From positions 124,001-188,000 of the forward strand of contig PGXY01000008.1 in assembly GCA_002839375.1 (NCBI GenBank): 64,000 nucleotides of DNA, written 5' to 3'. Shown here piece by piece: positions 1 through 7,296 of this stretch; within the stretch, counting starts at the first letter, position 1, and each line of letters starts with the position of its first letter. The notes under the pieces are model-generated. The model ran no database searches, was not told the DNA's origin, and saw only the letters and a program-made list of their open reading frames with translations. Made by a program: the position numbers and the translations under genes. Source of the DNA: Spirochaetae bacterium HGW-Spirochaetae-1 (lineage in GTDB: Bacteria; Spirochaetota; UBA4802; UBA5550).

Positions 1-347
1 ACGGTCAGTACCACTATATTCCTGGACGGGTCATTGCAGTAGACATAAATACTTTTATGCAACATGTTATCGCCGTGGCCTGTTTTTAGCGTAATCTCGA
101 TTTCCCCCCTGCCGCCGGCAGGGATTACACTCTCGGAAAGGAGAGTGCCGGTGCAGCCTCAACCGGCCCTGACTTTCTGTACTATCAGGGTTGCCTCTCC
201 CGTGTTGGAAAATCCAAAGACATGGACCAGTTCGCTTTCGGGCTCAACTATGCCGAAATCATGGCTCGTCTGATCAAAATTAATTTTTGGTGTTCCTGCA
301 CAGGATACGAGAATCAATGCTGCTAAGATAAAAAAAAGTCTGTTCAT
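1..347 (-). CDS. DUF1573-family lipoprotein with in-frame UGA (cut by window edge)
   Basis: The ATG at 347 is preceded by AGAGG. The product starts with a lipoprotein signal (ILVSC lipobox) and continues into a DUF1573 Ig-like domain (FDQTSHDFGIVEPES). After 62 codons an in-frame TGA lies at 159-161. Past it the same frame runs open to the window edge with unmistakable family sequence (GCTGTLLSESVIPAGG, later SIYVYCNDPS). Family members normally read C-G-C-T here, so the TGA replaces the first Cys of the CGC motif. Two readings are possible: a UGA-encoded selenocysteine, or a nonsense mutation or base error in a gene otherwise free of damage. A hairpin follows the TGA at once. DUF1573 proteins are exported and of unknown function. 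The family call is secure; the meaning of the TGA is open. Confidence 0.75.
128..147 (-). promoter_or_regulatory. Hairpin just after the in-frame UGA (SECIS-like candidate)
   Basis: On the minus strand, 11 bases after the TGA, CACTCTC and GAGAGTG form a perfect 7-bp stem around the 6-base loop CTTTCC. An outer CCGGCA/TGCCGG pairing (146-151 with 115-120) could extend it. The UGA-to-loop distance of 18 bases fits the range known for bacterial SECIS elements. The loop lacks the G expected in its first two positions, which argues against a standard SelB-binding element. Confidence 0.35.
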
Positions 348-575
348 CCCTGTATTACCTCTGATGCTCTATGATTTGCTGCAGCATGTTTCGCTGCAAT
401 CGGAACTGAAAGTATATTGTAATACAACAAGTCTAATACACCCTTTTAAAATCTGTCCAGACAATAATTAACCCCCATATTGAAAATATCATATTTTAAC
501 ACAGGATTATAAAAAAATTACATGATCATGATTTTTTTTAATAAATGAATAAAATATATTAATGGGAATCCACTT

Positions 576-604
576 TTGACCGATTATAGTAACGATTAAT
601 AATT
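576..604 (+). promoter_or_regulatory. Possible promoter of a short orphan transcript
   Basis: TTGACC at 576-581 is followed after 17 bases by ATAATT at 599-604 in a very AT-rich gene-free stretch. Transcription from here would run only about 60 bases before the strong terminator at 639-674. The -10 match is imperfect. Confidence 0.3.
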
Positions 605-638
605 ATTTACACTCCTAATTATATTTACCAGGTTAAAG

Positions 639-674
639 GCTTTTGCAGGACGCACCCCTGCAAAAGCTTTTTTT
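639..674 (+). terminator. Rho-independent terminator without an upstream gene
   Basis: GCTTTTGCAGG (639-649) pairs perfectly over 11 bp with CCTGCAAAAGC (657-667) and is followed by seven T residues. In the opposite direction only a poor T tract follows, so it is oriented for the plus strand. No plus-strand gene precedes it in the window: 348-897 holds no convincing ORF, only this terminator and the weak promoter at 576-604. Confidence 0.8.
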
Positions 675-897
675 ATTTGAAGAACATAAAATATTTCTCC
701 ATTCCGGGATAAAGGCTGTTCCGGCTGCGATAGATAAGGAAAAGAAATTATAAAGACGAACCCTGAAGTAGTAATTTTTTATCGGGCCGGTAACGATAAT
801 AGTAGTGAGAAGAGCCGATTTGATTTGGATGCGGGAAAATACCAAAACCGGTGATTGAATTGTGATCAATTTGACGGCACAGACAGGATCAGTAAAT

Positions 898-1509
898 ATG
901 ATATTCGTGATTCATGAAGTAAATCCTCAGGGGAGGCTCATAGAAAAGGCCTGTGAAATCCTTGAAGAGGGCGGGGTAATTATCTACCCCACGGACACGG
1001 TTTATGCCTATGGCTGTGATATCAAGAGCAAGCATGCCATTGAAAAGATTTATCACATAAAAAAAATTCCAAAGAAAAAACCCCTGAGCTTTATTTTTCC
1101 CGATATATCCAGTATTAACGAGTATGTGCGCAATATTTCAAATGATGCATTCAAAATAATGAAGAAGGCCTTCCCGGGGCCCTATACTTTCATTTTCCAT
1201 GCTTCGAAACTGGTGCCGAGAATTGTGACAACGGAACAAAAAACGATTGGCGTAAGGATGCCTGATAATAATATTGCCCTTGAACTGGTCCGTACCCTGG
1301 GGAGACCGGTTTTGTCCACGAGTGTGAGCACCGGGACCGGGGAGTATATCGTCGATCCCCGTGACCTGGAAAAGGTTTACCGCAATGAAGTTGACCTGGT
1401 TATAGACGCGGGACCGAAGGTGTCGGACCCGTCGACGGTAGTGGATATGACCAGCGGATATCCCGTGGTCCTGAGAAAAGGCAAGGGTGAGCTCTTTTTT
1501 CTGTCATGA
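898..1509 (+). CDS. Sua5/YciO/YrdC-family protein (threonylcarbamoyl-AMP synthase-like)
   Basis: The 203-residue product carries the family signature YPTDTVYAYGCD near residue 30 and KKIPKKKPLSF near residue 60. Sua5/TsaC enzymes make threonylcarbamoyl-AMP from threonine, bicarbonate and ATP for the t6A modification at position 37 of tRNAs reading ANN codons. The short single-domain form without a Sua5 C-terminal domain, and the NPQGRLIEKA N-terminus, look most like the YciO branch, whose role in t6A synthesis is less certain. An upstream GTG at 862 would add 12 residues, but homology begins at the ATG at 898. The gene stands alone; the structured repeat at 1553-1734 follows it. Confidence 0.85.
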   Translation: MIFVIHEVNPQGRLIEKACEILEEGGVIIYPTDTVYAYGCDIKSKHAIEKIYHIKKIPKKKPLSFIFPDISSINEYVRNISNDAFKIMKKAFPGPYTFIFHASKLVPRIVTTEQKTIGVRMPDNNIALELVRTLGRPVLSTSVSTGTGEYIVDPRDLEKVYRNEVDLVIDAGPKVSDPSTVVDMTSGYPVVLRKGKGELFFLS

Positions 1510-1552
1510 ATGGATACGGGAATAAAAGAGGGAGGCGTACTCGCGGGTATGG

Positions 1553-1734
1553 CCCCCGGCGGATAAAGGACATCAAGAGTCCATTACGCGCTTTCGCCGC
1601 CCCCGAAGGGGGCTTGAATCCATTGTTCTGCGCAGCGAAGTATTTTTAAATGAATTGCCGGGCAGGTGATTCATCGACCCCTCACAGGGGTGGCGAAATA
1701 AAGTTTTTCACCGGTGAGATTGTGTTCGCCGGGG
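1553..1734 (+). repeat. Structured palindromic intergenic repeat, copy 1
   Basis: The element is bounded by near-perfect inverted ends, CCCCGGCGGA (1554-1563) and TTCGCCGGGG (1725-1734). Inside are TTTCGCC (1592-1598) pairing with GGCGAAA (1692-1698), a hairpin GCCCCCGAAGGGGGC (1599-1613) and a hairpin ACCCCTCACAGGGGT (1677-1691). The same blocks in the same order occur at 18920-19074. It has no ORF and lies directly after a plus-strand stop codon. It could be a non-autonomous mobile element or a structured RNA family. Confidence 0.7.
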
Positions 1735-1789
1735 TCAAAGATCAGAAGTAGTTTTCAACACAATATTTACACAATAGAGAGAGGTTACG

Positions 1790-2116
1790 ATGTCACCGGA
1801 AATAAGAAGTTTTTTACTCATGATGAAGGCCATTGCAATTATTCTGGCCATTGGAGCCGCTGTAGCGTTTATTTTTTATAATGTCAGGAAACGAGACCTC
1901 TTTGGCGGCTATATAGGCGGTTTAGTGGTGGGTGTTATCGGGGCGCTGGTGGGAGGTTTTCTTCTGGATTATCTCTTCTATGATATTATGGTGCAGCTTC
2001 TGGAGTTTTTTTCCCGCGGTGCGGGAGTCAATGTAATCGCCGGATTTATCGGGGCCTATGCCGCCCTCTATATCATGAACAGGCTGAATCACAACAAGGA
2101 AAGGAAGAAGTACTGA
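1790..2116 (+). CDS. Small membrane protein, unknown function
   Basis: This 108-residue protein has a good ribosome site (GAGAGAGG) before ATG 1790. It has three hydrophobic segments, about residues 8-29, 38-66 and 78-96. The second is glycine-rich (GGYIGGLVVGVIGALVGG), a glycine-zipper pattern also seen in GlsB/YeaQ-type small membrane proteins. The C-terminus is basic (NHNKERKKY) and probably cytoplasmic. I do not recognise a specific family. It is convergent with the VOC gene, whose stop lies immediately downstream. Confidence 0.65.
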   Translation: MSPEIRSFLLMMKAIAIILAIGAAVAFIFYNVRKRDLFGGYIGGLVVGVIGALVGGFLLDYLFYDIMVQLLEFFSRGAGVNVIAGFIGAYAALYIMNRLNHNKERKKY

Positions 2117-2692
2117 TCAGTCCAGGGCCCTGCCCAGGGCTTCCATCAGTTCTGATATCTCCTTCCTGCTAAGATCGATGCCGGCGGTTCCTCCTCCCTC
2201 ATGGGCCAGGGTAAGCCTGCATCCTTCATCTCCGCGTGTTACCGTGAATTTTTTTCCGCTCCCGAGGCATACCGATTCGGCCAGCCAGTCATCGGGATTG
2301 AACTGCGCCATCTGTATGAGAACTCCGAAGGCGTCCCGGGGATGTATGAAGAGTTCCTTCCACGCCGTTCCATAGGCATTATAACCGAAGTAGGGAATGT
2401 TGTTTATTTCCAGTATTTTCTTCGCCTCATCAATATCCCGCACCTGCATGGTGATATGATGAACCCCCCCCTGCCGGTCTTCCAGGAAGTTGTCAAGAAA
2501 GCTTCCTTCGCCCGTGGGCGTCAGCAGTTCCAGCCTGCTCAGGTCTCCCAGGGCGAAGTTCTGCCAGAGATATTTCATGCCACGGTCATCGGCATGGGAC
2601 CCGGGGATAGCGCCCAGTATTTCTGTGAAGAAGCGGAGAGCCTTTTCATAGTCCCTGACGGCAATGGCTACGTGATCTATTCTCAGTATCAT
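2117..2692 (-). CDS. VOC-superfamily protein (glyoxalase / methylmalonyl-CoA epimerase-like)
   Basis: The 191-residue product starts at the ATG at 2692, which has AGGAGG eight bases upstream; an in-frame start at 2719 lacks this. The N-terminal 130 residues form a VOC domain: MILRIDHVAIAVRDYEKAL opens the first beta-alpha-beta module and HHITMQVRDIDEAKKIL the second, giving the two metal-ligand His residues. The last ligand, usually Glu in GVLIE of methylmalonyl-CoA epimerases, is Gln here (GVLIQM), so the substrate cannot be assigned. A C-terminal extension of about 55 residues follows. It begins 38 bases after glpC and is probably the last gene of the glp transcript, though no metabolic link is obvious. 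Confidence 0.75.
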   Translation of the reverse strand: MILRIDHVAIAVRDYEKALRFFTEILGAIPGSHADDRGMKYLWQNFALGDLSRLELLTPTGEGSFLDNFLEDRQGGVHHITMQVRDIDEAKKILEINNIPYFGYNAYGTAWKELFIHPRDAFGVLIQMAQFNPDDWLAESVCLGSGKKFTVTRGDEGCRLTLAHEGGGTAGIDLSRKEISELMEALGRALD

Positions 2693-2730
2693 GGAAGGCG
2701 TCCTCCTGTGTGTCGGCAAGGTTTTTATCG

Positions 2731-3927
2731 TCAGGCCAGGGCCTGGGCCAGAAGCGTCAGGGGATGTACTACCCGGTACGGTGTGAAGTTCTCAATCTGC
2801 CACTTGCAGGTAACGCAGTCGGTGACCACTATCTCCGGATTGGCATGGTCTATCCTCCTGAAGAGGTCCGAGCCGACATCCTTCGATATCCTGAAATATT
2901 CACTTTTAAATCCGTAGGTGCCCGAAAGGCCGCAGCACTCCGAATTGAGGATGACCAGGTCAAGACCGGGAATGCGTTTCAGCACATCAATGGTATAGAG
3001 GACACCGCCCGTTCGTTCCAGGTGGCAGGGTGAGTGATAGGCGGCGCGTACATGCACCGGGTTCATCCGCGGTATATGTCCCTGTTCGAACCTGCTGCTT
3101 AGAAATTTTGTGATATATTCAATGTTGTCGTAAATGGCATCATTGTTCATTTTAAGGAAATTCCTGTACTCATATTTCAGGGCGTAGGTTCCGCTGGAAC
3201 AGGTCTGAATTATTTTCTGGTTGCGTACGGAAATGGCCGCACCCAGGGAATTGATGTTAAACTGTGCATTTTTCCTGGCCCGTTTTACATCGCCGTTGGC
3301 GATGGCCGGTACACCGCAGCATTTCTGCCGGGGGACGTTTACACCGATGTTCATGGCATTGAGAACGCGGATGAGGTCTTTTCCCAGGTCATGGTCCATG
3401 TTGTTGACGCTGCAGCCGTGAAAGTATACGACCTGTTCGGGGTAGAGGCTCTGTTCCGGCGCTTCCTTTTCGAACCATTTTCTGAAGGAGCTGCTCTGGA
3501 AGCGGGGGAAGGTTCGTCCCGAGGCGATGCCCAGGATTTTATCCATGACGAACTTTACCAGTGTCAGGCTCATGAAGTAATTCACGATAACGCTGAAGGG
3601 CGACAGAAATTTACCCATGAGGTCCATGCGGCTCAGCAGAAAGTTTCTGAGATTAAAATGGTGTTTTCCGTAATTCCATTTTGCCTCCTGGATTATATCG
3701 GCTATTTTCACATCCGAGGGGCAGGCGGTTTCGCAGCGTTTGCAGTTGGTGCAGTATTTCAGTGAGGAATCAACCAGGGCAGGGTTCTTGATCCGCAGGC
3801 GTTCCGCGTCGGGACCTGACTGCTTGGGGCCCGGGAAGAGATGTGTGGCTTTTGCCACGGGACAGTAGACGGTGCAGACCGTGCATTTAATGCAGTGGTC
3901 GAAGCTTATATTCTCAAGTTTTATCAT
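2731..3927 (-). CDS. glpC: Anaerobic glycerol-3-phosphate dehydrogenase subunit C
   Basis: The 398-residue product has two N-terminal 4Fe-4S motifs (CIKCTVCTVYCP near residue 13 and CTNCKRCETACP near 60). Two CCG domains follow, with CCGVPAIANG and CCGLSGTYGF, as in GlpC and heterodisulfide-reductase-type subunits. GlpC anchors the GlpAB dehydrogenase to the membrane and passes electrons from glycerol 3-phosphate to quinone under anaerobic conditions. Length matches the family (about 400). It is the third gene of glpABC, 46 bases after glpB. The sequence is complete with all cluster cysteines present. Confidence 0.93.
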   Translation of the reverse strand: MIKLENISFDHCIKCTVCTVYCPVAKATHLFPGPKQSGPDAERLRIKNPALVDSSLKYCTNCKRCETACPSDVKIADIIQEAKWNYGKHHFNLRNFLLSRMDLMGKFLSPFSVIVNYFMSLTLVKFVMDKILGIASGRTFPRFQSSSFRKWFEKEAPEQSLYPEQVVYFHGCSVNNMDHDLGKDLIRVLNAMNIGVNVPRQKCCGVPAIANGDVKRARKNAQFNINSLGAAISVRNQKIIQTCSSGTYALKYEYRNFLKMNNDAIYDNIEYITKFLSSRFEQGHIPRMNPVHVRAAYHSPCHLERTGGVLYTIDVLKRIPGLDLVILNSECCGLSGTYGFKSEYFRISKDVGSDLFRRIDHANPEIVVTDCVTCKWQIENFTPYRVVHPLTLLAQALA

Positions 3928-3973
3928 TGTCCGTAAATCCTGTTCTGCTCGTCTGCCGCGGCCCGACAGGCCG

Positions 3974-5266
3974 CTAGCTCCTGCATTCTTTGATTATTTT
4001 CAGCGCTGCCTGGTATCCCGTTGATATGGCCACGCCGCCGCCCGAACCCTCCCTGATGGGATTATATCCCGCCAGGAGAGCCCCGGCGCAGAAGAGGTTC
4101 TTAACCGTTTTCCCGTTTTCGTCAAGGGGGTTCAGTGATTTATTTGTCTCCACACCGTATTCAAGAAAGCGGTGGCCCTTTTTATCAAAGAAATCTTTCG
4201 AGTACCATTTATTCCGTGCTTCGGGCTTTGAGAATTTCAGGCGGAAGACCGGCTCCTCCATATGGTTGAAACCGCTCCTCAGGCCGCCGCTGAAAAAGCT
4301 GCCCGTGGAAAGAAGATATGTCCGTGCCCGATATTTTGTATCACCGTAGTTTTCCGTAAATACATGACTGACCCTGTTTTCATCGATGACGCCCGATACG
4401 ACCTTGCTGCTGGCCGAGTATTCACCGCCATGGGCGGCGAAGCGGCTGCGCAGCGCAGTGTCCAGGCGCATGCCCAGCAGGGAAGGCGGCAGGGTGGGGA
4501 CCTCGTAAATGATCAGGCCGGTCATCTCCTGGAGCCTCCGGTGAATGTGGGTTGAATTGGTTATCCCGATGAAGGCCGGGAGCCCCACGATCTCGGCGTT
4601 TCCGGCCTGTTTTTTTATCTCATCGGCAAGACGGGGAAGGTATTTCTCCGTTTCGAATACCCGCGCCAGGTCAATGGACCTGAACTCGTGGAGGTTTTTT
4701 TCGGTCCTGAGGTAGTGAGGCATTGTTATTTTACCGCCGATGATTTCAATGTCCCTGAACATGGGATGCTTTTTCAGGTTCTCAATTCCCAGGGCTGAGT
4801 AGTAATCCCTGAAACCATCAAACTCAAGTACGGCTATCTTGCCCTTCCGCTCAAAGGCCTCCTTGATCTTTTTGCTGAAAACGCTGGCCTGTGATAAATA
4901 TGTGGGTTTGAGCGTGCCAAGGGCCGTTATATGAAAATGGTTGTTGTTGCCGTTGTTGTAAAGATTCAGGTTTTCCCGCTGGACTTCTTCTGTAAAGAAA
5001 TCCATGGCCTCGTGGATGACTTTTGTTCCCGTTTTGACATAGGGATGGTCGCCGCCGCCCGATATGAAGTCTTTCAAAAATTCGAAGGGATCGGTAATGA
5101 TCCTGCCCCTCTGGTTGTATCCGAAAAGGTCGATCGAGCCCGATGAGAAATGAAGCGCGCTCATACCTCCCGAGAGAATAACCGTTCTCAGTCCTTCTTT
5201 TGCGCATTTTATGCCGCAGGTGAGGCCTGCCAGTCCGCCCCCGATTATAATACAGTCATAGCTCAC
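3974..5266 (-). CDS. glpB: Anaerobic glycerol-3-phosphate dehydrogenase subunit B
   Basis: This 430-residue FAD-binding protein starts with the dinucleotide-binding motif IIIGGGLAGLTCGIKCAKEG and ends with an FAD-contact segment (NLFCAGALLAGYNPIREGSGGG). Together with its position between glpA and glpC this identifies GlpB, the flavoprotein that helps move electrons from GlpA to GlpC. The start is a GTG whose last bases form the glpA stop (GTGA overlap), implying translational coupling. Length agrees with the family. Confidence 0.92.
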   Translation of the reverse strand: MSYDCIIIGGGLAGLTCGIKCAKEGLRTVILSGGMSALHFSSGSIDLFGYNQRGRIITDPFEFLKDFISGGGDHPYVKTGTKVIHEAMDFFTEEVQRENLNLYNNGNNNHFHITALGTLKPTYLSQASVFSKKIKEAFERKGKIAVLEFDGFRDYYSALGIENLKKHPMFRDIEIIGGKITMPHYLRTEKNLHEFRSIDLARVFETEKYLPRLADEIKKQAGNAEIVGLPAFIGITNSTHIHRRLQEMTGLIIYEVPTLPPSLLGMRLDTALRSRFAAHGGEYSASSKVVSGVIDENRVSHVFTENYGDTKYRARTYLLSTGSFFSGGLRSGFNHMEEPVFRLKFSKPEARNKWYSKDFFDKKGHRFLEYGVETNKSLNPLDENGKTVKNLFCAGALLAGYNPIREGSGGGVAISTGYQAALKIIKECRS

Positions 5267-6942
5267 GGCTGTTTATTTCCCTCTTCTGTGTCTTTGTTAT
5301 CATTGCTGTCGTTTTCCCCGTCTTCGGCAGTGAAATCGATGTCACCGAGACCGAAAAGGCCCTGGTAAATCCAGTATGTAAACTCCGATTCGCGGAGACC
5401 GTCGCCCCAGAGTACCGGTTTAATGCCCTTCCACCGTTCGTCGAGGAAATCTTTCAGGAGCCTGGCCGATTCCAGGGGCGATGAGCCGCCGTATTCGTGA
5501 AAGAGTCCTGCTGCGCGGTAGGCGCACAATTCTCCCTGGCATGGTCCCATGCCGATACGTGTTCTTCTTCTCAGGTCTACGATGTTCTGGACATTCAGGT
5601 TCTGCAGGGCATAGGCCACTTCACCCTCGGTAACCATTTCGCATTCACAGATCAGCCGGTAGTTTCTCCTGTCCTTCTTCAGTATGCCGTGCACCCTCTG
5701 GCCGTGGCGGTAAAGGGTCGATCCTACAACCGAGTCGGGAATGCCGGTGAAGACCTTCATGGTTTTTTTATGCTGCGCCTTTTTTTCCGAACCGGGCAGG
5801 GGAACCTTGTGGGTCGTACATTTTTTCTTAACAGACAGTTTTTTGCATACCAGGTCCGAGGCCATCTCGGCCATGAGACGGTAGGTCATGAGCTTGCCGC
5901 CGGCGATGGTGATAAATCCGTCCATGCCGTCGCGCTCCCGGTGGTCCACCAGGACAATGCCGCGGCTGATATCCCGGCCGGTAATTTCTCCCGACAGCGC
6001 CACCAGGGGGCGTACCCCACAGTAGGCGCGGAGGGACCTGGTCTTTTTGATGTTGGGAATCAGTTTTTCGCCGTCCTCGAGCAGCACGTTTATCTCGTCG
6101 TCATCGACGGTAAGTTCCTCGATCTTTGAATAGTCTATTTTTCTGGAAGTCGTCCCTATCAGCGAAACGGTGTCTCCCGGAACGACGATATCGCCGTCTG
6201 CCGGGGGGCGGCACCGGTTGACCACAACGCGGTTGGTCCGGTAGTCTATGATGAGCATGGACCCCTTGGAGGGGAACATCTTCAGTTCAATACCGGCCAT
6301 GGAGCAGATTTGCTGTCCCCATACGCCCGAGGCGTTTATTATTATCTCACCGTGTATTTCACAGGGTTCGCCCCGTGTGTTCATACACCTGACTCCCGTG
6401 GCCCTGCCTCCCTGTGTAATAACGCCTGTGACGGCCGTATGGGTCAGGATTACGGCTCCCCTCTCACGGGCATCCAGCATATTCGAGGCTGAAAGGCGGA
6501 AAGGGTCGATGGTTCCGTCGGGAACCTTTATAACGGACATGGCATAGGGCGTCAGGTTCGGTTCAATTTCCAGTGCCTGGAGCGCGGTGATTTCTTCGGT
6601 CTTGATGCCGGCAAATTTACATCCCTGCAGAAGTTTGGTATGGTAGGTTGGATCATCCTCGGGAAGCGTGACAAAAAGACCGCCCGTCTCCTCGATGCAG
6701 TGCCGGGCAATGGTCTTCAGTATCTGATTTTCTTCGATGCATTCCCGGGCCGATTCCAGGTCATTTACGGCGTACCGGGCACCTGAATGCAACAGTCCGT
6801 GGTTTCTGCCCGTGGTGCCTGCGGCGATATCATCCTTTTCCACGAGAACGCACCTTATTCCTCTCATGGAAAGGTCCCTGGCTATTCCCGCTCCTGTGGC
6901 GCCTCCGCCGATTATTATGGCATCAGTTGTGTATTGTTTCAT
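5263..6942 (-). CDS. glpA: Anaerobic glycerol-3-phosphate dehydrogenase subunit A
   Basis: The 559-residue catalytic flavoprotein oxidises sn-glycerol 3-phosphate to dihydroxyacetone phosphate. Residues 8-40 hold the FAD motif (AIIIGGGATGAGIARDLSMRG), followed by the family segment GTTGRNHGLLHSGARYAV. Near residues 425-480 is a BFD-like [2Fe-2S] domain (CECEMVTEGEVAYAL, GMGPCQGELC). The C-terminal tail is rich in Asp, Asn and Glu. It heads the glpABC operon, and its promoter probably lies in the 7150-7179 interval, giving a leader of about 200 bases. No glpK or glpF is present in the window. Confidence 0.93.
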   Translation of the reverse strand: MKQYTTDAIIIGGGATGAGIARDLSMRGIRCVLVEKDDIAAGTTGRNHGLLHSGARYAVNDLESARECIEENQILKTIARHCIEETGGLFVTLPEDDPTYHTKLLQGCKFAGIKTEEITALQALEIEPNLTPYAMSVIKVPDGTIDPFRLSASNMLDARERGAVILTHTAVTGVITQGGRATGVRCMNTRGEPCEIHGEIIINASGVWGQQICSMAGIELKMFPSKGSMLIIDYRTNRVVVNRCRPPADGDIVVPGDTVSLIGTTSRKIDYSKIEELTVDDDEINVLLEDGEKLIPNIKKTRSLRAYCGVRPLVALSGEITGRDISRGIVLVDHRERDGMDGFITIAGGKLMTYRLMAEMASDLVCKKLSVKKKCTTHKVPLPGSEKKAQHKKTMKVFTGIPDSVVGSTLYRHGQRVHGILKKDRRNYRLICECEMVTEGEVAYALQNLNVQNIVDLRRRTRIGMGPCQGELCAYRAAGLFHEYGGSSPLESARLLKDFLDERWKGIKPVLWGDGLRESEFTYWIYQGLFGLGDIDFTAEDGENDSNDNKDTEEGNKQP

Positions 6943-7138
6943 TTTTTACAATTTATCATGTATATTTCAGGTATATGTTTGCAGTGATCAGAATATCCAA
7001 ATCCATGCATGTCGCCGCGAACATCATTGTCAATTCATAATTCATAAAAGTAGTATACAGTTGCCGTTTAATGTCCTCATTTTCCACACCGTGACGGAAA
7101 ATGGCCTCATATTCCAATATGTAATTGTTATGGAAATG

Positions 7139-7214
7139 ATTTGACATTTATTGTACAGTATAAAAATGAACAGTGTCAAATAATTTTCCTTTAATTAAAG
7201 TGAAGAATTTGACA
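7139..7214. repeat. Three ATTTGACA elements between glpA and dxs
   Basis: ATTTGACA occurs on the plus strand at 7139-7146 and 7207-7214 and on the minus strand at 7174-7181. Spacing is 33-35 bases, about three helical turns. The middle copy is the likely -35 box of glpA. The last contains a TTGACA that could serve dxs. They may be regulator sites, or simply promoter boxes for both directions. Confidence 0.45.
7150..7179 (-). promoter_or_regulatory. Probable glpA promoter
   Basis: On the minus strand TTGACA (7179-7174) and TACAAT (7155-7150) are 18 bases apart. The -35 box coincides with one of the three ATTTGACA elements in this interval. The 354-base region 6943-7296 between glpA and dxs holds no convincing gene. 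Confidence 0.55.
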
Positions 7215-7296
7215 TAATAAGAGAACATTTTTAAAGTGATTTACTTTGCAGCTGTTTTTTTTACTATTTGATGAAAGGTTTGTACCGTACGGCGCC

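Noticed and set aside
633-869. 78-codon minus-strand ORF next to the terminator
   Set aside because: It runs through the perfect terminator stem at 639-667 and shows no coding character; probably chance.
2201-2917. Long plus-strand ORF over the VOC and glpC genes
   Set aside because: It is the shadow of two minus-strand genes with clear family motifs; its own translation resembles nothing.
6956-7147. 63-codon minus-strand ORF upstream of glpA
   Set aside because: It lacks a ribosome site, has AT-rich low-quality coding sequence, and would start inside the glpA promoter; it is better read as leader sequence.
7246-7296. TTG start adding 17 residues to Dxs
   Set aside because: The extension is hydrophobic, not similar to Dxs N-termini, and has no ribosome site; ATG 7297 fits the family length.
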